Of a stretch of 64,000 bases of DNA, positions 37,841-46,288 are shown piece by piece. The notes beneath the pieces were generated by a model. That model saw only the letters and a list, made by a program, of their open reading frames with translations. It did not search any database and was not told where the DNA came from. The translations under genes were made by a program, and so were the position numbers. Each line of letters opens with the position of its first letter. The stretch's first letter is position 1. This DNA comes from CAIXSC01 sp046349915. GTDB lineage: Bacteria > Planctomycetota > Planctomycetia > Pirellulales > Pirellulaceae. Location: NCBI GenBank assembly GCA_046349915.1, contig JAXMBL010000007.1, positions 372,001-436,000 on the forward strand. Reading direction: 5' to 3'.

Positions 37841-38626
37841 ATGATCTCGTATCCGGTATTGATACTGCTGGCGATGTTGGCGAGCGGCTGGGCTTTGCGC
37901 CGAACTCAACGTCGTCTGCCCCTCACGGCCCCGCAAAAACTAGCCATCGGCGTTGGCGCCTTTCTCGGCGCGATGATCGGCGCCAAGTTGCCGTTTGTGC
38001 TTAGCGACTGGGATGGACTATGGGATGGAACCGCTTGGTTTGCTCATGGAAAGACCATCATGACGGGGCTTGCCGGCGGTTATCTGGGCGTCGAAATCGC
38101 GAAGTGGATGTGTGACATTCACGTAAAGACCGGCGACACGTTTGCGGTTCCCGTCGCGCTCGCCGTCGCAATCGGGCGCCTGGCCTGTTTTCAAGCCGGC
38201 TGCTGTTACGGGAAACCAACAACTCTGCCTTGGGGCGTGGTATTTCCCACGGCGCCCGATCCAATGCCACGGCATCCGACCCAGATCTACGAGTTGGCAT
38301 TCCACTTCGTCATGGCGATCGTGGTGGGGTGGATGGCGAGTCGCCCCGCGGGCATGGGGCGATACTTGCGCGGACAATGGGTGAAATTCTATATCCTGGC
38401 GTACTTCGCCTATCGATTCGTGAGCGAGTTTCTGCGTCCAGAGCCGCCCGTTTTGGGCGGATTGACGGGCTATCAGTGGACCGCGCTCGCGCTTGCGCCC
38501 GTCTTCATTTGGCTGTGGCTGCGCGACGCCATAGCCGCTCGAGACGCCGCTGATGGAGCCCTTGATCACAAGGCTTGTGGCTCCTCGCGTCCGGCGATTC
38601 TGCCTTCTTTACGACGGACTTCCTAG
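37841..38626 (+). CDS. Lgt-like (prolipoprotein diacylglyceryl transferase family) membrane protein
   Basis: Membrane protein of about 261 residues with roughly seven helices. It shows the family core AIGRLACFQAGCCYGKP, the LPWGVVFP stretch, and RHPTQIYEL, which corresponds to the H-P-S-Q-L-Y-E motif of Lgt. The canonical R-x-G-N-F-x-N signature of true Lgt was not seen, so this is more likely the divergent paralogue than the housekeeping enzyme. It starts 59 bp after the Tes-like gene. Family members act on phosphatidylglycerol-type lipids at the membrane, so the pair may modify a lipid. The ATG at 37841 is used; a TTG at 37817 is possible. Confidence 0.8.
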   Translation: MISYPVLILLAMLASGWALRRTQRRLPLTAPQKLAIGVGAFLGAMIGAKLPFVLSDWDGLWDGTAWFAHGKTIMTGLAGGYLGVEIAKWMCDIHVKTGDTFAVPVALAVAIGRLACFQAGCCYGKPTTLPWGVVFPTAPDPMPRHPTQIYELAFHFVMAIVVGWMASRPAGMGRYLRGQWVKFYILAYFAYRFVSEFLRPEPPVLGGLTGYQWTALALAPVFIWLWLRDAIAARDAADGALDHKACGSSRPAILPSLRRTS

Positions 38627-38705
38627 TCCGCCGATTGTGCCCCCTGTACGACGGACTTCTAGTCCGTCGCTACGCCCTTCATCGACGGACTGGAAGTCCG
38701 TCGTA
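38610..38705. repeat. Palindromic repeat family B, three copies between convergent genes
   Basis: GACGGACTTCCTAGTCCG (38612-38630, slightly decayed), GACGGACT-TCT-AGTCCGTC (about 38649-38668) and GACGGACT-GGA-AGTCCGTC (about 38684-38702) lie in tandem. The first overlaps the last codons of the Lgt-like gene. The array fills the space before the rho stop codon and could act as a bidirectional terminator. Confidence 0.8.
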
Positions 38706-38718
38706 CTTTCGGATTGCC

Positions 38719-40179
38719 CTAATCCATATTGCGAGCACCAGCGATCAACTTCAGGAACTCGCCGTTCGACTTGAAGCGACCGAGCTGTTTGGTGAGTTGT
38801 TCCATGGCGTCGACGGGGTGCATCGACGTCAGCGTGCGTCGCAGCATGGTGACCGCATGCAATGTATCGGCGTCGTGCAGCAATTCCTCGCGGCGAGTTC
38901 CCGATTGCGTGATGTCGATCGCCGGAAACACTCGACGATCCGACAGCTTGCGATCGAGCACCAGCTCCATGTTGCCGGTTCCCTTGAACTCTTGGAAAAT
39001 CAAGTCGTCCATGCGGCTGCCGGTATCGATCAGAGCGGTGCCGACGATGGTAAGCGACCCACCTTCCTCGAAGGCTCGCGCGGTTGCGAACAACTTCTTG
39101 GGGATGTCCATGGCCTTGATGTCGACGCCGCCTGACATCGTGCGCCCCGTGTTGCCGACCCACTTGTTGAAGGCGCGAGCCAGGCGAGTAATCGAGTCGA
39201 GCAGCAAGAAGACGTCTCGACCCATTTCGGCCAAGCGTTTGCAACGCTCGATGACAAGCTGTGACAAGCGGACGTGACTGTCGACGTCCATGTCGAGGCT
39301 GCTGGCGATCACTTCGCCCTTCACATTGCGCCGCATGTCGGTGACTTCTTCCGGTCGTTCGTCAATCAGCAGCACGATCAACTTGACATCGGGATAATTC
39401 GTCGCGATGCCGTGGCTGATGTGTTGGAGCATGATCGTTTTACCGGTACGAGGCGGCGCGACGATCAGCGCACGTTGACCGCGACCAAGCGGCGTGAGTA
39501 GGTCCATCACTCGCGTGGTCAGTGGTTGAGCGCCTGTCTCCAGGCGATACCATTGTTCGGGGTTGATCGGCGTCAGTTGGTCGAAGGCCTTGATCTTGAT
39601 GTAATCTTCGGGCTTCAGGCCATCGACGTCGGTGATCTCTTTCAGGCGGGGGCCCTGCTGTTTCCGCGCGTGTTGTACCAAGCCGCGGATCATCAATCCT
39701 TGTCGCAGCCCGAAACGTTCGATCATCGTCGCGGGTACGAAAGGATCGGTCCGTTCCCGCGAGTAGAAATTGTCGGGGCTACGCAAGAAACCGTAGCCGT
39801 TGGGATGCATTTCGAGCAATCCGAAGCCTTCTTGGAGCGGTTGCTCGGGAGGTGGTTCCCAGCCGCCGCCCTGGCCCTGGGGATGGCCTTGCGAGTGTTC
39901 TTGCCCTTCGATTTCGCCATTCGGGCCGAGTGTGCGAGGTGCGTCGGGGTCGTGCGGTTCACCGAAATCGTCGCCAGGTGGCGGGCCGTCGTTACGGTTG
40001 CCGGGACCGCGTCCATCTTGGGGACGCATGTCGTGCGGACGTCGTCGGCGACGCATCCGGCCGCCGCCGCCGCCACCTCCGCCACCACCACCTCCACCTT
40101 GACCGCCGCCGCCACCTCCGTAGCCGCCGCGACCCATGGAGTGTCCGCCACCCTGACGCCGAAACCGCTTCTTCCCCAT
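38719..40179 (-). CDS. rho: Transcription termination factor Rho
   Basis: Hexameric RNA-dependent helicase of about 486 residues (E. coli Rho has 419). The N-terminus up to ~110 is a low-complexity extension: Lys/Arg, then an almost uninterrupted Gly run (about residues 21-40), an Arg cluster and a Pro/Gly/Asp-rich stretch. The RNA-binding cold-shock-like domain begins at GFGLLEMHPNGYGFLR. The Walker A motif is APPRTGKT (241-248), and the Walker B is VFLLLDSITRLARA. The Q/R-loop region NTGRTMSGGVD and the C-terminal FKGTGNMELVLDR are intact. The ATG at 40179 has GGGTGAAG upstream. The extended start at 40305 is rejected because those residues are not Rho-like. Confidence 0.97.
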   Translation of the reverse strand: MGKKRFRRQGGGHSMGRGGYGGGGGGQGGGGGGGGGGGGGRMRRRRRPHDMRPQDGRGPGNRNDGPPPGDDFGEPHDPDAPRTLGPNGEIEGQEHSQGHPQGQGGGWEPPPEQPLQEGFGLLEMHPNGYGFLRSPDNFYSRERTDPFVPATMIERFGLRQGLMIRGLVQHARKQQGPRLKEITDVDGLKPEDYIKIKAFDQLTPINPEQWYRLETGAQPLTTRVMDLLTPLGRGQRALIVAPPRTGKTIMLQHISHGIATNYPDVKLIVLLIDERPEEVTDMRRNVKGEVIASSLDMDVDSHVRLSQLVIERCKRLAEMGRDVFLLLDSITRLARAFNKWVGNTGRTMSGGVDIKAMDIPKKLFATARAFEEGGSLTIVGTALIDTGSRMDDLIFQEFKGTGNMELVLDRKLSDRRVFPAIDITQSGTRREELLHDADTLHAVTMLRRTLTSMHPVDAMEQLTKQLGRFKSNGEFLKLIAGARNMD

Positions 40180-40904
40180 TACTTCACCCACAGACGAATA
40201 CTGGCCGCGGTCGCGCCGCGGAGAAAAAAGAGACACTGGTTGATGCCGCAACGTCGTTCGAAAGCATGATGCTGGCGAGTTCCAGCGATCGATGCCAACG
40301 CGCACGAAACCGTTGCGGCCAGCGAAACCAAGTGCCGACGAATCCTAGCCCCAGCCTGTTTCTGGAACCGGCGACCCACTGCATGCGCGTCGAGCTGCGA
40401 ACAAGTTCACATCACGCCTACGCCACACGGGATCGAGTGCAAAATCGCAATCGCGCCAACCCGGAAACCGCAGCTAATTGGATTGTCGCGGCCCGCCTCT
40501 TGCGGTCGCCGAGCGACAGAGAGCTACGAAGATCAGTGTCTTCGAGCTACACAATAACCACGGATTTCCCGGAGGTAGTTGGCCGAGTTGCCGCCCATCG
40601 TCTGCTTCTTCACAAACGACTATCGCCTGGAGAGTGTTTACTCCAAAGGAACACGGGCGAGCAGCGCCTACATGCTTTCCAGAAAGATCAAACTCGTGCG
40701 GAAGTATTGCCCAGTTCAGCGAATGTGTCAAGCGCCATCTCGGGGAATTTTTTTCCGGCCTGATCCGTACGACTGGGAGAATCGTCAAAATCGCGAGAAT
40801 TCCTCCAATTCCTCCATTCCGCCATCCGATACCGACACTCAGTGAGGCGGGGCGACCGCGCTGTCATGCCGCGACGCCTTTCACGGAAATGGTTGGGAGC
40901 ACCC
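40180..40904. other. 725-bp divergent intergenic region upstream of rho
   Basis: No supportable gene. The short frames in it (for example 40579-40845 plus and 40474-40788 minus) show no domain and overlap each other. Near the rho start (40205-40221) there is a hairpin CCGCGG-TCGCG-CCGCGG, which in the rho leader RNA is preceded by a run of U. Near 40800-40825 there are short direct repeats such as ATTCCTCC. The length fits regulatory leaders for rho and for the thioredoxin-like gene. Confidence 0.6.
40205..40221 (-). promoter_or_regulatory. Hairpin in the rho leader
   Basis: Two CCGCGG boxes separated by 5 nt lie 26-42 nt before the rho start codon, next to an A/T-rich run (40222-40228). This could be an attenuator or a pausing hairpin. 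Autoregulation of rho through its leader is known in E. coli; the same here is conjecture. Confidence 0.3.
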
Positions 40905-42416
40905 ATGCGAACCGTCATGCGAAGTCTGCTGGTAGGCGGCGTCACGATCCTCAATTGCGGTCTGCCTGGCCTATTCGCCCAGCAACCGACGGCCGGGCCG
41001 GCTGGCTACGGTTTTCCCGCAGCCAGTTCTCCCGCGGCCAGTTCTCCCGCAGCCGGTCCGACGGCGACTGCGAACGGGCCCGCCAGCGCTGGTCCGCAGG
41101 CCAATCTCGTGTGGTACGACAACGTGGACATGGCGTTGCGACTCGCCGCCAGCCAGCGCAAATTCGTGCTCATTCACTTCTGGAATGACAATTGTCCTCC
41201 GTGCGTCGCCGTCGAGAAGGCGGTCTTGAGTCGTCCGGAGGTACAGCAGGCGATCGGCGCGAACTTCATTCCCGTGAAGATCAAAGTTGACGATCAACCC
41301 GATGCCGCTCGCCGCTTCCGAGTCGACCGTTGGCCCATGGACGTTGTGCTCAGTCCCGACGGAACCGAGATTTATCGGAACGTCAGCAGCCAGAATCCCG
41401 GCCAATACACGGCGATCCTTGGTCGGATCGCCACGACTGCTCGAGGCGCCGCTTCCGCGGTCCAGGACGTGACTCGATCCGCCAATAGCTGGGCCGATCG
41501 CATGGCGGGAGCGATTCCGAACTTCGGCGCCGCCCCGACGACGAACTCGCCTCCCAATACGCCCGCGAACTTCAACGGGGCGCCGCCCGCCGGTCCCGCG
41601 GATGTGGCCGCCGCGCCCGCTCCAGGAGCAGGCTCGCAGTTCGCCGCGAACCCAGCGTCGCCTCCCGCGTCGCCTCCCGCGCCGACTGGGGCAGTGGCTA
41701 ACTTCCAAAGTTCCGGTGCGCCGGGCGGTGCGTTCAATTCGCGGTCATCGTTCCAACCCGATGCCGCCCCCATGAACCCACCTCAGATCGACATGGGCTC
41801 TCCGGCCGAGGCGAGTGCACCGCCGGCGGCCCCTGCGCCGACCGCCAACCGTTTCGGTGGAGGCTTTGCTCCCCCAACGCCCGAAGCGAACTCGCCCCCC
41901 AATCCATCCGCGTTTCCGCCGAACTCACCCGTAACCGCACGTGACATGGCCGCTCCGCCTCCAGCGCGATCGCCAGTCGCGGGCGTCCCGGTCAGCTCGC
42001 GGCCACAGCAGCCCGCGGCGTCCGTGGAAACGGCTTCGCAAGCCCCCCTGGGACTCGACGGCTTTTGCCCCGTCACTCTGCAAGAAACTCGTCGGTGGCG
42101 GCGAGCGGACGCTCGCTGGGGCGCCATTCATCGAGACCGCACCTACTTGTTCGCGGGGCCGGAAGAACAACGCCGCTTCCTCGAAAATCCCGATCGCTAC
42201 GCACCGATGCTTAGCGGGTACGATCCGGTCCGTTATCTCGAACAAGGTCAGCTAGTCGACGGTCGTCGCCAACATGGAGTCTGGTTCCACAATCAGATGT
42301 ACCTGTTCTCCGACGAGACTTCGCTCGAGCGATTCTGGAAGAACCCTGACGCCGTCGTGCCTCGCGTTGAACAAGCGATGCGGGCCAACGCCGCCAACGG
42401 CAACGTCCGACGATAG
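40905..42416 (+). CDS. Exported thioredoxin-like protein with C-terminal YHS-like repeats
   Basis: Protein of about 503 residues. The ATG at 40905 follows GGGAG and leads into a signal peptide (cleavage near GLFAQQ). Residues ~65-175 form a thioredoxin fold with the redox motif NDNCPPCVAVE (Cys-Pro-Pro-Cys) and the cis-Pro region DRWPMDVVLSPDG. A long Pro/Ala/Ser/Asn-rich disordered region (~200-395) follows. The last ~100 residues look like two YHS-type units (LDGFCPVTL and LFAGPEEQRRFLENPDRY, then SGYDPVRY and YLFSDETSLERFWKNPD). A periplasmic redox or metal-handling role is plausible. Its 3' end overlaps a convergent gene by 165 bp. Confidence 0.8.
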   Translation: MRTVMRSLLVGGVTILNCGLPGLFAQQPTAGPAGYGFPAASSPAASSPAAGPTATANGPASAGPQANLVWYDNVDMALRLAASQRKFVLIHFWNDNCPPCVAVEKAVLSRPEVQQAIGANFIPVKIKVDDQPDAARRFRVDRWPMDVVLSPDGTEIYRNVSSQNPGQYTAILGRIATTARGAASAVQDVTRSANSWADRMAGAIPNFGAAPTTNSPPNTPANFNGAPPAGPADVAAAPAPGAGSQFAANPASPPASPPAPTGAVANFQSSGAPGGAFNSRSSFQPDAAPMNPPQIDMGSPAEASAPPAAPAPTANRFGGGFAPPTPEANSPPNPSAFPPNSPVTARDMAAPPPARSPVAGVPVSSRPQQPAASVETASQAPLGLDGFCPVTLQETRRWRRADARWGAIHRDRTYLFAGPEEQRRFLENPDRYAPMLSGYDPVRYLEQGQLVDGRRQHGVWFHNQMYLFSDETSLERFWKNPDAVVPRVEQAMRANAANGNVRR

Positions 42417-44054
42417 CCAGCCGAGCCGCATCCAGTAGTCGTAAATCCACGGATGTGCCCACGGAGTCGACGCCGACCACGAAGCGCTGAACACGCTGGC
42501 TGTCAGCAACCCAATGCAGACGTATTGCCGCCAGCGACTCGCCATGGCGCCATCAGCCGCCGGTTGAACGGCCAGCAGCCACAAGGGGCAAAACCAGAAC
42601 ATCCAGCGGAAGCCGCAACTGACGCCGCCGTAGTTCCGGTCGATCAACGGCCTGGCGAAATAAAAGGCCAGGCACGTTACTGTCAGCAGAAACAGAGCCG
42701 CGAGAAAACCACGGGTCACGCGGTCGCCTTGGCGCCAACCGATGACGCCTCCCGTCACCGCGAGCAGCCAAAGGGGGGTGAGCGAAAAAATGCCGTGGTG
42801 ACCGAGCAGGGCATGGAACGCATACACGATGCGCGACGGCTCGCCGCGATCAACGCCTCGTAGTTTTTCCGGGACCCAATACGTCCCCTCGTACTCGTAC
42901 CACTGATCCCACTCGCGACACACGCCGCCTTCGCTCGCGGCCACCAGCGCCCAGCGCTGTTGACTCGCCGGATCCCACAGCACCCAGCGCTCTTCGCCTG
43001 CTTTTCCCGGTTGAGCGGGCCGCAGTGTCGCGCGATCCGAGAGGGTTACTTGCTGAGCCGACAGCTCATGGCGGAGTTGCGTGGACGGGCGAGGCTGCCC
43101 CGGGATCGCCAAACTCCTCCAAGTCTCACTAGAGATCCTCGCAACTTGTGCGCCATCCGTACGATGCGCGTAGGGAGGACGCCAAGTCCCGTGAGCCAAG
43201 TAAGTGGTGAGGAACGCGGCGAACGCGACTACCAACGCCGCGGGCAAGAAAACTGCGATCGTTAGCCGTGGATTTCTCACGGCCGACGCCGCCGCGCACA
43301 CGGCCAACAACGACAACGCGGGTAACTCGTTGGCCGCGGCGAAAGCGGCGAAAAAACCGCTGCTGGCGTACCAGAGGGGCGAAACGTTTGGGCGACGCCA
43401 AACATGCAGCAAGGAAAGTGTCGCGAACAAAGCGGCGAGCGCCGCGGGCGTATGGTTGTTCAGAGTCACGGCCATGGGATTCAGCAAAGTGCCCCACGTC
43501 GCACTCGCCATCACGAACACTCGCCCCCAATCGGACCGTCCCCACGATTCGAGCGTCCGTGACAAGCAGGCCCAGGCGATTCCCATGGGCAATAGGTTCG
43601 TGATCGTCAACAGCCAAAAGGCGACGTAAAACGGTTGGTCGGCGAGGCGCGCGCCCGTCAGTTTCTGCAAGATCCAGTACTCGCCAGCCACGATCGTCGC
43701 CAAGAGCGGCGGCTTGCTGGAATAGTAGTGCTCGCGCCCATCCGACCCTCGATGCTTGACCAAGTCTATGCTGTACCAGTCGCCGTCGCGCCGCAAGCGG
43801 GGCGGCTTCAGGCGGCCGTCGTCCTCGGGCGGTGGTTCCAGGAAGATCACCTCGTCGAGTGCATAGGTCCCGTGGTCCACGAGAGCCCGCACCGTCGACC
43901 AGCGACTGCGATCGTTGGCGCTTAAAAACGGAGTGCGACCGCTCTTCGACTCCACTCGCACCAGCCGCCCCGCCAGGGTCGCGAGCGAGACGGCGATCAA
44001 GATCCAAACGACGGGACGATACCACGCCGCGGGCTCGGTGGTCGCTCCCGTCAT
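42252..44054 (-). CDS. Multi-pass membrane protein, GT-C glycosyltransferase-like
   Basis: Protein of 600 residues with about ten to twelve membrane helices. After the first helix a soluble segment reads SRWSTVRALVDHGTYALDE and later SSKPPLLATIVAGEYW. Both resemble the first extracytoplasmic loop of polyprenyl-phosphate-dependent GT-C enzymes. The catalytic acidic residue cannot be assigned with confidence. It is the last gene of an operon with a GT2 enzyme (ATGA overlap) and a flippase-like protein, so transfer of a lipid-linked sugar across the membrane is plausible. The final ~55 residues are read antisense to the end of the thioredoxin-like gene. Confidence 0.7.
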   Translation of the reverse strand: MTGATTEPAAWYRPVVWILIAVSLATLAGRLVRVESKSGRTPFLSANDRSRWSTVRALVDHGTYALDEVIFLEPPPEDDGRLKPPRLRRDGDWYSIDLVKHRGSDGREHYYSSKPPLLATIVAGEYWILQKLTGARLADQPFYVAFWLLTITNLLPMGIAWACLSRTLESWGRSDWGRVFVMASATWGTLLNPMAVTLNNHTPAALAALFATLSLLHVWRRPNVSPLWYASSGFFAAFAAANELPALSLLAVCAAASAVRNPRLTIAVFLPAALVVAFAAFLTTYLAHGTWRPPYAHRTDGAQVARISSETWRSLAIPGQPRPSTQLRHELSAQQVTLSDRATLRPAQPGKAGEERWVLWDPASQQRWALVAASEGGVCREWDQWYEYEGTYWVPEKLRGVDRGEPSRIVYAFHALLGHHGIFSLTPLWLLAVTGGVIGWRQGDRVTRGFLAALFLLTVTCLAFYFARPLIDRNYGGVSCGFRWMFWFCPLWLLAVQPAADGAMASRWRQYVCIGLLTASVFSASWSASTPWAHPWIYDYWMRLGWLSSDVAVGGVGPHRLFNARHDGVRVLPESLERSLVGEQVHLIVEPDSMLATTVD

Positions 44055-45127
44055 GACTCGGCGCTCCCCCCAGCGCCCCCTGCCTCCAACGACTCGCTGG
44101 GAGTATGGCGTTGCTCAGTCGCGCTGACATCATCGGAGGGTTGGCTTGCGCTGTCCGAAGCAGAAGAATCAACCGGAATGCACGGCGACCACTGCTCGCG
44201 TATCGCGTGCGAGGAACTTGACCCGTGCAGCGAGGAAGCCAGTAATTCCGCGACTAAGCCGAGCGCGAGCAAGAGGACTCCCACCGCAAGGGCTAAGCAC
44301 CCATACATGGGGCTCGGCGCCATCCGCCAAACCACGGCGAGCGGCGGAAATAGCTTGGCGCCGAGTTCTCCGAGGATGCCGGCGGCTAACAACAAAAAGC
44401 CGATCAGGCAGGCGACCAGGCCGGCGCCTCCCAAGGCATGCTGCGGTCGTTCCTCGAAACGAGTCAAGAAGAGGACGGTCGCGAGATCGAGAAAGCCCTT
44501 GATATTGCGCGAAAAACCGTACTTCGAACGACCGAACTCGCGGGGGCGGTGCTGAACGATTAATTCGCCCACTTTCCAGCCGCGAGCGGCCGCCAACACG
44601 GGTACAAAACGGTGCATTTCGCCATAGAGCCGCAATTCATCGATCACTTCGCGACGATAGGCCTTGTAGCCGCAATTGTGGTCGTGCAGCACGACCCCCG
44701 ATAATCGGCTCACCAGCCAATTGAAGATGCGCGACGGCAGGACTTTGTCGAGCGGATCGTGTCGAACTTTTTTCCAGCCGCTGACGACGTCGAATCCTTG
44801 GTTGAGCGTGTCGATAAACCGCGGCAACTCGCGAGGATCGTCTTGCAGGTCGGCGTCCATCGTCACGATGATCTCGCCGCGAGCGGCGGCGAAGCCGGCT
44901 TGCAACGCGGCCGCCTTGCCGTAATTACGCCGGAATCTTATGCCTCCCACTCGTTCATCTTCTTGAGTCAACTGTCGGATGGCATCCCATGAGCCGTCGG
45001 TCGATCCGTCGTCGACGAAGAGAATTTCGAACGCGACCTGGCCGTCCCGCATCGCTGCTGCCAATTCATCGCGCAGCCGTCGCAAACTCGCGGCCTCGTT
45101 GTAGACTGGCGCCACCACGGAAATCAT
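44051..45127 (-). CDS. Family 2 glycosyltransferase, polyprenyl-phosphate type (DPM1/ArnC-like)
   Basis: Membrane-bound glycosyltransferase of 358 residues. The GT-A fold begins MISVVAPVYNEAASL. The nucleotide-sugar/metal site is VTMDADLQDDP, and LFVDDGSTDGS and YKAYRREVIDEL are typical. The HRPREFGRSKYG stretch leads into two C-terminal membrane helices (about residues 235-260 and 275-300). Members transfer a sugar from a nucleotide donor to undecaprenyl phosphate. The tail after residue 315 is Ser/Ala-rich and variable. Its start overlaps the flippase-like gene stop by 4 nt. Confidence 0.93.
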   Translation of the reverse strand: MISVVAPVYNEAASLRRLRDELAAAMRDGQVAFEILFVDDGSTDGSWDAIRQLTQEDERVGGIRFRRNYGKAAALQAGFAAARGEIIVTMDADLQDDPRELPRFIDTLNQGFDVVSGWKKVRHDPLDKVLPSRIFNWLVSRLSGVVLHDHNCGYKAYRREVIDELRLYGEMHRFVPVLAAARGWKVGELIVQHRPREFGRSKYGFSRNIKGFLDLATVLFLTRFEERPQHALGGAGLVACLIGFLLLAAGILGELGAKLFPPLAVVWRMAPSPMYGCLALAVGVLLLALGLVAELLASSLHGSSSSHAIREQWSPCIPVDSSASDSASQPSDDVSATEQRHTPSESLEAGGAGGSAES

Positions 45128-46137
45128 GAGGTTCCCTCTTCGAGTTGCGCGTCGCGAACGGAGTCGCGCACCCAGTACAGAATGGCGGAAGAAGCGAGTT
45201 CCGCGAGCAGCCAGATAAATCGCAGCAAAATGGCGGAAACGACGGCGGTCGCTTCGCCGAAAACGGGCGCCAGTAACGTCATCACGACGAATTCCCGCAC
45301 GCCGACTCCGCCGGGGATGAGCGAAACGAAACCGGCGACCATGGCGAGCGCCGCACAGGCGGTGAGTAGCGGCAGGCTGGTGGGCAGGTCAAACAGCGAC
45401 TCGGGAACTCGAGGCATCGCGGCCAGGGTCGCCCACAAGCTGCCCCCCAACGCCAGCCAACTCAAACTGAGCGCCCCCCAGCCGCTGGCCATGAGGCGAA
45501 AGTCGAGCGCACGGAGAGCGGGTTCGATCTCGGGGCTCGCCCGATGCAGACGTAATAGCCTGACGACTCGGCGGAAGATGGGCGGCCAAGCCGGCACGCC
45601 CGCGCAGATCGCCAGGATCAAAGCGAGTGCCAGCAGGCGCCAGTCGTGTTGGAATCGCCAGGCCAGGATAGCGGCCGCGACGACGGCGCCCACCGCCATG
45701 GTCGTGAGCGTTTCGACGAAGACGGCGGTCGCCGCCACGGCTCGACTGACTTGAGGGCCGCCCACCATTCCTGCTCGAAGGACGACAACCATGGCTTTTC
45801 CTGGGACGTATTTCCCCAAGTGCCCGATGTAAAAGGCCCGCAGGCTCGTGCGAGAGCCCGGCGCCTGCCCCATCGCGACCAGCACTCGGTGCCAAAACCA
45901 CCAGGTGGGCAACGAGCCGACCAAGTAGAGCAGGCCTGAGAACAACAACCAACCCACCCGCAATTCATCGAGTCGAAATCGCTGTTCCTCGAATTGCGAC
46001 AGCGATTTACGCACCGTATGCGCGATACCGAGAGCCACGGCGGCGAAGATCGCGACGCGGAAGGCGATTTTCGCCCAGCGCAACCACGGCCGACTCCGCG
46101 GTTTGCTTTCCGCATCCTCTCGCGTTGACGTCTCCAA
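45124..46137 (-). CDS. LPG-synthase-TM/UPF0104 family flippase-like membrane protein
   Basis: Membrane protein of 337 residues with about eight helices. The family core is seen in YIGHLGKYVPGKAMVVVLRAG and the VSLIPGGVGVREFVVM block. This fits the lysylphosphatidylglycerol-synthetase transmembrane (DUF2156-less) family, whose members move lipids or lipid-linked sugars. It is the first gene of the operon with a GT2 and a GT-C-like protein. The start is TTG at 46137 with GGAG upstream; the only nearby ATG is in another frame. Confidence 0.85.
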   Translation of the reverse strand: METSTREDAESKPRSRPWLRWAKIAFRVAIFAAVALGIAHTVRKSLSQFEEQRFRLDELRVGWLLFSGLLYLVGSLPTWWFWHRVLVAMGQAPGSRTSLRAFYIGHLGKYVPGKAMVVVLRAGMVGGPQVSRAVAATAVFVETLTTMAVGAVVAAAILAWRFQHDWRLLALALILAICAGVPAWPPIFRRVVRLLRLHRASPEIEPALRALDFRLMASGWGALSLSWLALGGSLWATLAAMPRVPESLFDLPTSLPLLTACAALAMVAGFVSLIPGGVGVREFVVMTLLAPVFGEATAVVSAILLRFIWLLAELASSAILYWVRDSVRDAQLEEGTS

Positions 46138-46288
46138 TGCCCATTACTCCGCGGATCAGACTCGTCCCGTGACTCGACAGTTTCTAGCCATGCACGCTAT
46201 TCTGGTTGCCCGACCGCGAGCGAACAAGCCGGGCCCGTCGGCTTCGTGCGGACCCGATGCGGCGAGCCATTGACAGGAGTCGCGTCCC

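Noticed and set aside
40478..41188. Plus-strand frame of 236 codons upstream of and within the thioredoxin-like gene
   Set aside because: It overlaps the true gene start in another frame and is Ser/Arg-rich without a domain.
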